Assembly (NCBI GenBank): GCA_012523355.1
Contig: JAAYIR010000045.1
Coordinates: 1 to 45,218, forward strand
DNA from: a candidate division WS1 bacterium
Lineage (GTDB): Bacteria; Armatimonadota; Zipacnadia; Zipacnadales; Zipacnadaceae
Length of the DNA: 45,218 bases
Reading direction: 5' to 3'
The position numbers and the translations under genes were made by a program. The notes beneath the pieces are model-generated. The model saw only the letters and a program-made list of their open reading frames with translations, was not told the origin of the DNA and searched no databases. This document shows, one piece after another, positions 8,246 through 14,670 of this stretch (positions are counted from its first letter, which is position 1; each line of letters opens with the position of its first letter).

Positions 8246-8274
8246 TTGACAAGGCGCGGCGGAACCGCTATCCT
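8246..8274 (+). promoter_or_regulatory. Sigma-70-type promoter for the small gene and tRNA-Met
   Basis: TTGACA (8246-8251), 17 bases, TATCCT (8269-8274). The predicted start, about 8281, is just ahead of the GGAGGA ribosome site at 8285-8290. The small gene and the following tRNA probably share this transcript, which likely ends at the hairpin at 8630-8655. Confidence 0.8.
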
Positions 8275-8296
8275 ATCCCCCTACGGAGGAGCATTG

Positions 8297-8470
8297 ATGA
8301 GCAAGATCAGAGTTAACTACGAGCAACTGCGCGCGGCTGAGACCAAGCGGATGCGCGAGTTTGAGCATCAGATACTGAGCGGTCTGGACCGCGAGGTTGC
8401 AGGCCGCCGCGAGGCCAAGCGCAGTGGGAAGAAGAAGCGTGGTCGGGGGCCCCGGCGCAGCAGTAGCTAA
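8297..8470 (+). CDS. Small basic protein of unknown function
   Basis: A 57-residue protein, MSKIRVNYEQLRA onwards, ending in a strongly basic tail rich in KKKRGRGPRR. The N-terminal two thirds look helical with alternating acidic and basic residues; there is no membrane segment, no cysteine and no signal peptide. A near-consensus promoter (8246-8274) and a GGAGGA ribosome site six bases before the ATG argue strongly that it is expressed. The basic tail would suit binding to nucleic acid or the ribosome, but that is inference. tRNA-Met starts 14 bases after the stop. I do not recognise a family. Confidence 0.75.
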   Translation: MSKIRVNYEQLRAAETKRMREFEHQILSGLDREVAGRREAKRSGKKKRGRGPRRSSS

Positions 8471-8484
8471 ACCAACAAGACGGT

Positions 8485-8561
8485 GGCGGCGTAGCTCAGG
8501 TGGTCAGAGCGCGCGGTTCATACCCGCGTTGTCGGAGGTTCGACTCCTCCCGCCGCTACCA
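8485..8561 (+). tRNA. tRNA-Met (anticodon CAT)
   Basis: A complete 77-base cloverleaf with encoded CCA. The acceptor stem is GGCGGCG with CGCCGCT (first pair a G-T wobble), D arm GCTC/GAGC, anticodon stem CGCGG/CCGCG around the loop TTCATAC, a five-base variable loop, and T arm GGAGG/CCTCC with loop TTCGACT. The stem lacks the three G-C pairs adjoining the loop that mark initiators, so it reads as elongator Met. A CAT anticodon could also belong to a lysidine-modified tRNA-Ile2, the substrate of the tilS product encoded at 13.2 kb, but the body looks Met-like. Confidence 0.95.
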
Positions 8562-8629
8562 TATTCCTGGGGGTTGGCTGTCTATGAACTGGCGGGGAGG
8601 CACCGACGCCGAACTGTGCAGTCTCCTGG

Positions 8630-8660
8630 AACGGCGGGCGTGGGCGCCCGCCGTTCGTTG
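8630..8660 (+). terminator. Intrinsic terminator after tRNA-Met
   Basis: An 11-base perfect stem, AACGGCGGGCG (8630-8640) with CGCCCGCCGTT (8645-8655) and the four-base loop TGGG, followed by the moderately T-rich CGTTGTTGT. It sits between the tRNA and accB and separates the two transcription units. Confidence 0.7.
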
Positions 8661-8701
8661 TTGTATGCTCGGAAAGAAGCGCCGTCAGGAAGGTATCACC
8701 T

Positions 8702-9154
8702 ATGGCAAGGATAACGGATGAGGACTTGCGCTGGTTGCTGGAGCTTCTCCAGCAGGAGGCCTTAGCCGAGATCGAGGTGCACGAGGGCGAGGAGGAGGTT
8801 CTGCTGCGCGGCACCTTGGGTCTCCCCCCCGCGGGGGTGGCCTTCCCACCGTTAGCGCCTGCCCCGCCCCCGCCCGCTGGCGCAGGGGCCCTGGAGCTCA
8901 CGGAGAATCAGATCCCGGTGCTTTCGCCGATGGCGGGGGTCTTCTACGTGGCACCTTCTCCCGGCGCAGCCCCTTTCGTCAAGGTCGGTGACCATGTGGA
9001 ACATGGCGACACCGTTGGCCTGGTGGAGGCCATGAAGCTGTTCAGCGAGGTCCCGGCCCCCACCTCGGGCACCGTCATTCGCTTCCTGGTACAGAATGAG
9101 GAGACCGTGGAAGCCGACCAGTGCCTGATGGTCATCGAGCGTAGCCGACACTAG
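8702..9154 (+). CDS. accB: Biotin carboxyl carrier protein of acetyl-CoA carboxylase
   Basis: A 150-residue BCCP that carries carboxybiotin between biotin carboxylase and carboxyltransferase in the first step of fatty acid synthesis. The C-terminal biotinyl domain (about 70-150) has the acceptor motif VEAMKLF with Lys112, and the preceding thumb-like region PGAAPFVKVGDHV. A proline/alanine linker (about 42-62) joins it to a short acidic N-terminal helix. The ATG has AGGAAGG upstream with normal spacing. Biotin carboxylase (accC) usually follows accB; here hom follows, so accC must be elsewhere. Confidence 0.95.
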   Translation: MARITDEDLRWLLELLQQEALAEIEVHEGEEEVLLRGTLGLPPAGVAFPPLAPAPPPPAGAGALELTENQIPVLSPMAGVFYVAPSPGAAPFVKVGDHVEHGDTVGLVEAMKLFSEVPAPTSGTVIRFLVQNEETVEADQCLMVIERSRH

Positions 9155-9258
9155 GCCCTGTCTGCGGGGCGCGTCTGACTGCCGTCCATGGCAAGACGAC
9201 ATTCGCCGGCCTTGGTTGACTGCGTATCCCCCATTCTGTCCTGGAGAGCGTGAGCAGC

Positions 9259-10545
9259 ATGAATCACGAGATACGTGTCGGCATCCTGGGTTGTGGAGTC
9301 GTCGGCTGTGGCACTTACCAGGTGTTACAGGACAACGCGGAACAGATCTCCCGCGTGACGGGTGCGCGGCTGCAGGTGGTGCGGGTGGCCGATCTTGACT
9401 GGAAACGCGAGCGGCCCGTGGAGATTCCCCCAGAGCTACAGACCAGCGAAAGCATGGCTCTGGCCACGGCCGAGGACATAGACGTGCTTGTCGAGACTAT
9501 GGGGGGGATACATCCCGCAAAGGAACTGGTGCTGGCGGCCATTGGAGCGGGGAAGAGCGTCGTTACCTCCAATAAGGAGTTGATGGCCAGACACGGCGCC
9601 GAGATACTGGAGGCGGCGGCCCGGCAAGGAGTGGACGTCCAGTTCGAAGGAGCTGCGGGGGGCGTGATCCCCATCGTCCGGTCGCTGAAGGAGAGCCTGG
9701 CGGCCTGTCGACTAGAGAAGGTGCTGGGCATCGTCAACGGCACCACAAACTACATCCTGACTCGCATGAGCGAGGAGGGACGGCCCTTCAAGGAGGTCCT
9801 GGCGCAGGCGCAAGCCCTGGGCTATGCAGAGGCCGATCCAACCGCAGACGTGGAAGGCCTTGACGCAGCTAATAAACTCGCGATCCTCGCCGCCGTGGCC
9901 TTTGGGGGGCGCATTCGCGTGGAGGAGATCTTCCGGGAGGGAATCAGCAGTATCTCTCCCGTGGACCTAGACTATGCGCGGCGGGTAGGCAAGGTGGTCA
10001 AGCTGCTGGCGATTGGGCAGCGTGCAGGGGAACGCGTCGAGGTGCGCGTTCATCCAGCCATGTTGCCCCGAAGCCATCCCCTGGCGGCGGTGAACGGGGT
10101 CTTCAACGCCATCTTCGTGGAGGGACCGGAGTGCGGGGAGGTCATGCTTTTTGGGCGAGGGGCGGGCTCTCTGCCGACCGGTGCGGCAGTGGCAGGGGAC
10201 GTAGTTGACTGCGCGCGCAATCTCCTAACCGGGGCCCGCGGACGGGTCCCTTGCCGGTGTGAGGGGCAAGCCCAGGTGGTTCCCATGGCGGAGATCGAGT
10301 CCTCGCTCTACGTCCGCACGCAGGTGCTGGATCGTCCCGGAGTGCTGGGGGCGATGGCGATGGAGTTTGGGCGGGAGCAGGTCAGTATCGGCTCGGTCAT
10401 TCAGGAATCCACGGACGGCAAGGTCGCGGAGATTGTCTGGATTCTGCACAGCACACCGGAGGGCCGCTTGCAGAAAGCCCTGGACGCCATCAAGGCACTG
10501 GACGTTGTCGTGGAGATCAGCAGCGTCATTCGAGTGTTGGGGTAG
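9259..10545 (+). CDS. hom: Homoserine dehydrogenase with ACT domain
   Basis: A 428-residue enzyme that reduces aspartate semialdehyde to homoserine with NAD(P)H in threonine and methionine synthesis. The N-terminal Rossmann motif is GCGVVG (11-16). The catalytic domain includes FEGAAGGVIPIVR and VLGIVNGTTNYILTRM, and the last 80 or so residues form an ACT domain (VLDRPGVLGAMAMEFG), expected to bind a feedback amino acid, classically threonine. ATG 9259 has CTGGAGAG ten bases upstream; the GTG at 9250 is too close to that site. thrC follows after seven bases, forming a two-gene threonine operon. Confidence 0.96.
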   Translation: MNHEIRVGILGCGVVGCGTYQVLQDNAEQISRVTGARLQVVRVADLDWKRERPVEIPPELQTSESMALATAEDIDVLVETMGGIHPAKELVLAAIGAGKSVVTSNKELMARHGAEILEAAARQGVDVQFEGAAGGVIPIVRSLKESLAACRLEKVLGIVNGTTNYILTRMSEEGRPFKEVLAQAQALGYAEADPTADVEGLDAANKLAILAAVAFGGRIRVEEIFREGISSISPVDLDYARRVGKVVKLLAIGQRAGERVEVRVHPAMLPRSHPLAAVNGVFNAIFVEGPECGEVMLFGRGAGSLPTGAAVAGDVVDCARNLLTGARGRVPCRCEGQAQVVPMAEIESSLYVRTQVLDRPGVLGAMAMEFGREQVSIGSVIQESTDGKVAEIVWILHSTPEGRLQKALDAIKALDVVVEISSVIRVLG

Positions 10546-10552
10546 GTGTGCT

Positions 10553-11626
10553 ATGTCGAGTTCACGATACCCCTGGCCAGGCGTGATAGAGTATTACAGC
10601 GACTTCCTGCCGGTGTCCGATGCGACTCCGCGCGTGACGCTGCTGGAGGGCAATACGCCACTGATCCCGTCGGTCAGTATCGGCCCTTCCCTACCGGGGA
10701 AGCTGGAGCTGTGGTTCAAGTACGAGGGCGTGAACCCCACGGGTTCCTTCAAGGACCGGGGCATGACCATGGCTATCTCCAAGGCCGCTGAGGCGGGCGC
10801 GAAAGCCACCATGTGCGCCTCGACCGGGAATACTTCGGCGGCGGCAGCGGCCTACAGCACCCGCGCGGGGATGCTGTCCATCGTGCTTATCCCGGCAGGC
10901 TACGTGGCACTGGGGAAGCTAGCCCAGGCCCTGTCCTATGGAGCGCGAACGATTCAGGTAGACGGGAACTTCGACGACTGCCTGCGGCTGGTGCGCGAGA
11001 TTACCGACAAGTATCCGGTGGTGCTGGTCAACTCGCTGAATCCCTACCGGATGGATGGACAGAAGACCGCAGCCTTCGAGGTCTGCGACGCGCTGGGGGA
11101 GGCGCCCGCCTATCACGCGTTGCCGGTGGGGAACGCCGGTAACATCACCGCCTACTGGTGGGGCTACAAGGACTACCAGGAGCGAGGAATCACCGAGCGC
11201 ACGCCGCGCATGCTGGGCTTTCAGGCGGCGGGCGCAGCGCCGCTAGTGAGCGGGGAGCCGGTGTCGAAGCCGGAGACCGTGGCCACCGCCATTCGCATCG
11301 GCAATCCCGCGCGTTGGCAGGACGCCATGAAGGCGGTCAAGGAGTCGGACGGGATCCTCCGCGCGGTCACGGACGAAGAGATTCTCGCGGTCTACCAGGA
11401 GCTCGCGGCGAAGGAAGGCATATTCTGCGAGCCGGCCAGCGCGGCCTCGGTGGCAGGAGTTATGAAGGTGGCCGCCGAAGGGTTCTTTGGTGAGGAATCG
11501 GCGACGGTCGTCTGCACGCTAACCGGCCACGGGCTCAAGGACCCCGACCGGGCGGTGTCTCTGGCCCAGGAACCCGAAGAGGCTCCGGCAGAGACAAAGG
11601 CGATTGTGGAGATGTTGGGGTTCTGA
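10553..11626 (+). CDS. thrC: Threonine synthase
   Basis: A 357-residue PLP enzyme converting O-phosphohomoserine to threonine. Lys67 in NPTGSFKDRG is the PLP Schiff-base lysine. Other family segments are CASTGNTSAAAAAY and the phosphate loop at PVGNAGNITAYW. ATG 10553 lies seven bases after the hom stop; the same frame is open further upstream but overlaps hom. The C-terminus (PAETKAIVEMLGF) is odd. The same peptide, with mostly synonymous base changes, recurs 700 bases downstream as PAETKAIVELLGLAQ. The native 3' end therefore seems to have been split or duplicated by the DUF559 cassette. Function should be unaffected because the PLP core is complete. Confidence 0.96.
   Translation: MSSSRYPWPGVIEYYSDFLPVSDATPRVTLLEGNTPLIPSVSIGPSLPGKLELWFKYEGVNPTGSFKDRGMTMAISKAAEAGAKATMCASTGNTSAAAAAYSTRAGMLSIVLIPAGYVALGKLAQALSYGARTIQVDGNFDDCLRLVREITDKYPVVLVNSLNPYRMDGQKTAAFEVCDALGEAPAYHALPVGNAGNITAYWWGYKDYQERGITERTPRMLGFQAAGAAPLVSGEPVSKPETVATAIRIGNPARWQDAMKAVKESDGILRAVTDEEILAVYQELAAKEGIFCEPASAASVAGVMKVAAEGFFGEESATVVCTLTGHGLKDPDRAVSLAQEPEEAPAETKAIVEMLGF
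11585..11619 (+). repeat. Direct repeat, left copy (3' end of thrC)
   Basis: Thirty-five bases encoding PAETKAIVEMLG. They recur at 12285-12319 with 30 of 35 positions identical, exactly 700 bases apart. Three of the five differences are silent in the thrC frame. The two copies lie immediately outside the inverted repeats bracketing the DUF559 gene. Confidence 0.85.
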
Positions 11627-11627
11627 A

Positions 11628-11710
11628 GACTCACCCCGCCCTGCTGCGCAGGGCGACGCTCCCTTTGAAAAGGAGGGTGCGCCGCAGACGGCGTGCAGAA
11701 GACGACTCGG
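11628..11710. repeat. Dispersed palindromic repeat, copy 2
   Basis: It contains the perfect palindrome CGCCCTGC/GCAGGGCG (11637-11644 and 11648-11655), an imperfect CTCCCTTT/AAAGGAGGG hairpin, and a GC-rich tail ending ACGACTCGG. Most of it recurs in the same orientation at 12100-12181, and its first 50 or so bases recur inverted at 12229-12283. Confidence 0.85.
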
Positions 11711-11718
11711 ACCCCAGG

Positions 11719-12318
11719 ATGAGTCAGCCAACCGGCAAGGTGGTCATCGTCTCGATTGACCGCGAACGTTATCTGGCTCTGCGGGAACGCGCCCGAGAAA
11801 TGAGGCGGGAGCCCACGCTGGCTGAAGCCGCGCTCTGGAAGCGTCTGCGGAACGGCCGACTGGGTAGATGGCACTTTGAGCGTCAGTTTGTGGTTGGGGA
11901 GTTTATCGTTGATTTCTACTGCCATGCGGCGCGGCTAGTGGTGGAGGTGGATGGCCCGGTTCACGACCATCAGACCGAACGTGACGAGGACCGGGATGCT
12001 ACTCTCGTATCGCAAGGGTTGCGGGTTCTGCGCTTTCCGAATGAGCGGGTGCTGAGGGACATCTGCGCGATCTTGAGCGAGATTCGGCGGGCCGCAGAGG
12101 ACTCTCCCCGCCCTGCTGTGCAGGGCGACCCTCCCTTGAAAGGGAGGGTGCGCTGCAGACAGCGCGCAGAGAACGACTCGGAGCCAGAGCAGGTTTTGCT
12201 GGAGGAATCCGCAGCGCGCGTACTCGCGCGCTACCCTCCCTTCCAAGGGAGGGTCGGCAGCGTCCGCGCTGCCGGGGTGAGTCCCCGGCGGAGACGAAGG
12301 CGATTGTGGAGTTGCTAG
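11719..12318 (+). CDS. DUF559-family Vsr-like endonuclease-fold protein
   Basis: A 199-residue protein whose core (about 20-122) is a DUF559 domain, a member of the restriction-endonuclease-like fold near Vsr. Visible signatures are REPTLAEAALWKRLRNGRLG, FERQFVVGEFIVDFYC with Asp65, VVEVDGPVH with Glu76, then GLRVLRFPNERVL. Asp65 and Glu76 are the likely metal ligands. From about residue 126 the frame simply translates two palindromic repeat units, giving a proline- and arginine-rich tail that is probably not part of the fold. The start at 11719 is uncertain because there is no clear ribosome site; the frame is open to 11665. The cellular role of DUF559 proteins is not established. Confidence 0.85.
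   Translation: MSQPTGKVVIVSIDRERYLALRERAREMRREPTLAEAALWKRLRNGRLGRWHFERQFVVGEFIVDFYCHAARLVVEVDGPVHDHQTERDEDRDATLVSQGLRVLRFPNERVLRDICAILSEIRRAAEDSPRPAVQGDPPLKGRVRCRQRAENDSEPEQVLLEESAARVLARYPPFQGRVGSVRAAGVSPRRRRRRLWSC
12100..12181. repeat. Dispersed palindromic repeat, copy 3
   Basis: Same orientation as copy 2 and largely the same sequence. The palindrome CGCCCTGC/GCAGGGCG recurs with loop TGT, then CCCTCCCTT/AAGGGAGGG as a near-perfect hairpin, then the same ACGACTCGG tail. It lies within the DUF559 reading frame, which runs through it. Confidence 0.85.
12229..12283. repeat. Dispersed palindromic repeat, copy 4 (inverted)
   Basis: Opposite orientation to copies 2 and 3. It contains ACCCTCCCTT/AAGGGAGGGT (from 12232), then the palindrome CGGCAGCG/CGCTGCCG (from 12255), and ends GGGGTGAGTC. 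It forms the right border of the putative DUF559 cassette and most closely resembles copy 1 in the nuo operon. Confidence 0.85.
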
Positions 12319-12319
12319 G
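12285..12319 (+). repeat. Direct repeat, right copy (thrC 3' end remnant)
   Basis: It repeats 11585-11619 with five differences. In the thrC frame it reads PAETKAIVELLG and stays open through LAQMPLGTGETDGRFS to a stop at about 12370. That is plausibly the original thrC terminus, overlapping the purC start. It is not translated as part of thrC now. Confidence 0.8.
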
Positions 12320-12354
12320 CCTGGCGCAGATGCCCTTAGGAACGGGTGAAACAG

Positions 12355-13245
12355 ATGGACGATTCTCCTGAAAAGGCAATTCTGTACACTGACCTGCCGG
12401 GGGCTTTGAGTCGGCGGTTTGGGAAGGTGCGCGATATCTATGACTACGGCGATTGTCTGCTCATCGTCGCCACCGACCGCATCTCCGCCTTCGACTGCGT
12501 CATGCCCAACGGCATCCCCGGCAAGGGGAAGATCCTCACCGCGCTCTCCAAGTTCTGGTTCGACAAGACACAGCATATCATCCCCAACCACATCATCTCC
12601 ATGGACCCCGCGGACTTTCCGGAGCCCGCCCAGGAATCAGCGGACTTGCTGGAAGGGCGCACGATGATGGTCCAGAAGGCCGAGGTGGTGCCGGTGGAGT
12701 GTGTGGTGCGCGGATACCTGGCCGGGTCAGGGTGGAAGTCGTATCAGGAGACCGGCGAGGTCTGCGGACATAAGCTCCCGCCGGGCCTGCAACTCTCCGA
12801 CCGCCTGCCTGAGCCGCTCTTCACCCCCTCCACCAAGGCCGAATCGGGACACGATGAGAATATCTCCTACGCGCAGGCCGCGGAGATTGTGGGACAGGAG
12901 ATAGCCGATCAGCTCCAGGAGAAGTCGTTGGCGCTGTATAACTTCGCCAACGGGTACCTCACCACGCGGCGGCTGATGATTGCGGATACCAAGTATGAAT
13001 TTGGCCTGCTGGACGGCAAGCTGATCGTGATCGATGAGATGATGACGCCGGACTCCTCCCGCTACTGGGACACGGACAAGTATCAGTCTGGTCGCGCGCA
13101 GGAGGCCATGGACAAGCAGTACGTGCGCGATTACCTGGAGACGCTGGACTGGAACAAAGAGCCCCCGGCGCCGGAGCTGCCGCCGGAGGTGGTGGCGGAG
13201 ACAAGGCGGATCTATGAAGAGGCCCTGCGCCGCGTCACCGGTTGA
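12355..13245 (+). CDS. purC: SAICAR synthase (phosphoribosylaminoimidazole-succinocarboxamide synthase)
   Basis: A 296-residue enzyme joining CAIR and aspartate with ATP in de novo purine synthesis. It shows the family segments FGKVRDIYDYGDCLLIVATDR, the aspartate/nucleotide site SAFDCVMPNGIPGKGKIL, VECVVRGYLAGSGW, and the metal-binding region LIVIDEMMTPDSSRYW. Length is that of the long, yeast-like form rather than the 240-residue E. coli form. ATG 12355 is preferred over GTG 12346 because AGGAACGGG sits at the right distance from the ATG. The tilS start overlaps its 3' end by 32 bases. Confidence 0.96.
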   Translation: MDDSPEKAILYTDLPGALSRRFGKVRDIYDYGDCLLIVATDRISAFDCVMPNGIPGKGKILTALSKFWFDKTQHIIPNHIISMDPADFPEPAQESADLLEGRTMMVQKAEVVPVECVVRGYLAGSGWKSYQETGEVCGHKLPPGLQLSDRLPEPLFTPSTKAESGHDENISYAQAAEIVGQEIADQLQEKSLALYNFANGYLTTRRLMIADTKYEFGLLDGKLIVIDEMMTPDSSRYWDTDKYQSGRAQEAMDKQYVRDYLETLDWNKEPPAPELPPEVVAETRRIYEEALRRVTG

Positions 13246-14659
13246 GCGCCTGCGGGAGCGCTTTGAGGAGGCCAACGGACGCTACGGTCTGCTGGCTGAG
13301 GGAACGTCGGTGCTGGTGGCGGTCAGCGGGGGATCGGACTCCGTGGCTCTGCTGCACCTGCTCCATACTCTCTGCGAGGAGCTCTCACTCACCCTGGGCG
13401 TGGCGCACCTGGACCACGGCATCCGCGTCGCGGAGTCCAGGGCAGAGGCGCGGTACGTCGGGGCCATGGCCAAGCGCCTGGGCCTGCCAATGTATGCAGG
13501 CCGAGGAGACACGCTGCGGCACACGACAGAGCACGGACTGTCCCTGGAGATGGCCGCGCGAGAAATTCGCTATGCCTTTCTGGAGCAAGTGTGCACGCAG
13601 CAAGGCTACGAACGTATCGCCCTGGGGCACACCGCCAGTGACCGCGTGGAGAACACCCTCCTGCATATCCTGAAGGGAAGCGGGCTGCATGGTCTGCGCG
13701 GTATGCCTGCTCGCCGCGGCAGCATCATTCGTCCACTGATCACCGCCTGGCGCCGTGAGACTGAGGCATATTGCCGGGCACGGAGGCTTCGCCCGCGACA
13801 AGACCTCACTAACCTCCAGCCGGAGGCGGCGCTCCGTAATCGCCTGCGGCATGAACTTCTGCCTCTTCTGCGAGAACAATACAACCCCGCTCTGGACAAA
13901 GCCCTGCTGCGCCTGGCCGAGGCCGCGGAGGCCGAGTTGGAATGGACTGAGCCGCTCGTCGAGCAGACCTATGAGCGCTTGGCGATACCGACCCAGGAGG
14001 GGATAGCGATGAACCTGGCGGGGTTGCGAGGCCTGGCCTGCGGACTGCGTTACCGAATCTGGCGCGAAGCCTGGGAGGCGCTGCGCAGGACCGGCACTGA
14101 CCTGACCTCAGTCCATTATGAAGCGTTAGAGCATTTGCTGTGGGAATCCGACACCGGCAGGAGAGCGTCTCTCCCGGAAGACATGGAGGGTGAAAAGGGG
14201 TATAATGAGATAGTCCTGGGCCGGGGCCTGGCAAGGCCGGACCGCTCAGCCGATTGGCACGAGCAGGTCTTGCCCCCTGGCGGAGAGGCGCGAATCCCGG
14301 AACTTGGCCTGTCTGTCAAGGCCAGACTGCTGTCAAAGCGCCCCACAGACCTGGGGGCGGCGCGCAAGAGGCGCATTGTAGTGGATGCCGACCGGGTATG
14401 TTGGCCTCTGTGTGTGCGTGCATGGCAACCCGGGGACGTAATGGTGCCACTGGGGATGATGGGACATAAGAAGCTGCAAGACATCTTCGTGGATCACAAG
14501 GTGCCGGTGGACCGCCGCCGGACGCTCCCAGTGATAACGGAGAGCGGCGGAGAGATCATCTGGGTCGTGGAATTGGGAATGGCCGATGGCTTCCGCGTCA
14601 GTAAGGACACGCAAAACTACCTGCAACTGACGGTCTGTGACAGTGGGGAATGTGAGTAG
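13214..14659 (+). CDS. tilS: tRNA(Ile)-lysidine synthase
   Basis: A 481-residue N-type ATP pyrophosphatase that converts C34 of tRNA-Ile(CAU) to lysidine, so the tRNA reads AUA and is charged with isoleucine. The PP-loop SGGSDS is at 38-43, followed by VAHLDHGIR and the LGHTASDRVENTLLHILKGSGLHGL region. A C-terminal substrate-binding domain (about 370-480) contains PGDVMVPLGMMGHKKLQDIF. The ATG at 13214 lies inside purC and is the only ATG giving a full N-terminus; a start after 13245 would need CTG. The order tilS-ftsH-folK is a common bacterial arrangement. Confidence 0.95.
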   Translation: MKRPCAASPVERLRERFEEANGRYGLLAEGTSVLVAVSGGSDSVALLHLLHTLCEELSLTLGVAHLDHGIRVAESRAEARYVGAMAKRLGLPMYAGRGDTLRHTTEHGLSLEMAAREIRYAFLEQVCTQQGYERIALGHTASDRVENTLLHILKGSGLHGLRGMPARRGSIIRPLITAWRRETEAYCRARRLRPRQDLTNLQPEAALRNRLRHELLPLLREQYNPALDKALLRLAEAAEAELEWTEPLVEQTYERLAIPTQEGIAMNLAGLRGLACGLRYRIWREAWEALRRTGTDLTSVHYEALEHLLWESDTGRRASLPEDMEGEKGYNEIVLGRGLARPDRSADWHEQVLPPGGEARIPELGLSVKARLLSKRPTDLGAARKRRIVVDADRVCWPLCVRAWQPGDVMVPLGMMGHKKLQDIFVDHKVPVDRRRTLPVITESGGEIIWVVELGMADGFRVSKDTQNYLQLTVCDSGECE

Positions 14660-14670
14660 AGAATAGACCT

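Larger units (their letters stand above)
7917..8296. other. Divergent intergenic region between nuoA and a small gene
   Basis: A 380-base stretch with no convincing gene. It holds, on the minus strand, the nuo promoter (8076-8104) and a leader with a terminator-like hairpin (7975-8001). On the plus strand it holds the promoter at 8246-8274 for the small gene and tRNA-Met. The 140 bases between the two promoters show nothing I can name; regulator sites could lie there. Confidence 0.7.
11620..12284. mobile_element. Putative DUF559 cassette bounded by inverted repeats
   Basis: About 665 bases lying between the two copies of the 35-base thrC direct repeat. The left end opens with GACTCACCCCG (11628 on) and the right end closes with CGGGGTGAGTC (12273-12283), an inverted pair. 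Both ends then carry a GC-rich palindrome followed by a CCTCCC..GGGAGG palindrome. One gene, DUF559, lies inside, with a third palindrome unit within its 3' part. This looks like a small mobile or recombinogenic unit, but no recognised transposase is present and the duplication is longer than ordinary target-site duplications. The mobile interpretation is inference. Confidence 0.5.

Noticed and set aside
8584..8721. Small plus-strand frame between tRNA-Met and accB
   Set aside because: It runs through the terminator hairpin and into the accB start, and lacks a ribosome site.
11628..12283. CRISPR array
   Set aside because: The repeats are palindromic, variable in spacing and occur in both orientations around a gene; there are no regular unique spacers.
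11392..12591. Two minus-strand frames (177 and 218 codons) around the DUF559 cassette
   Set aside because: Antisense to thrC, DUF559 and purC. Their apparent length comes from GC-rich palindromes free of stops in several frames.
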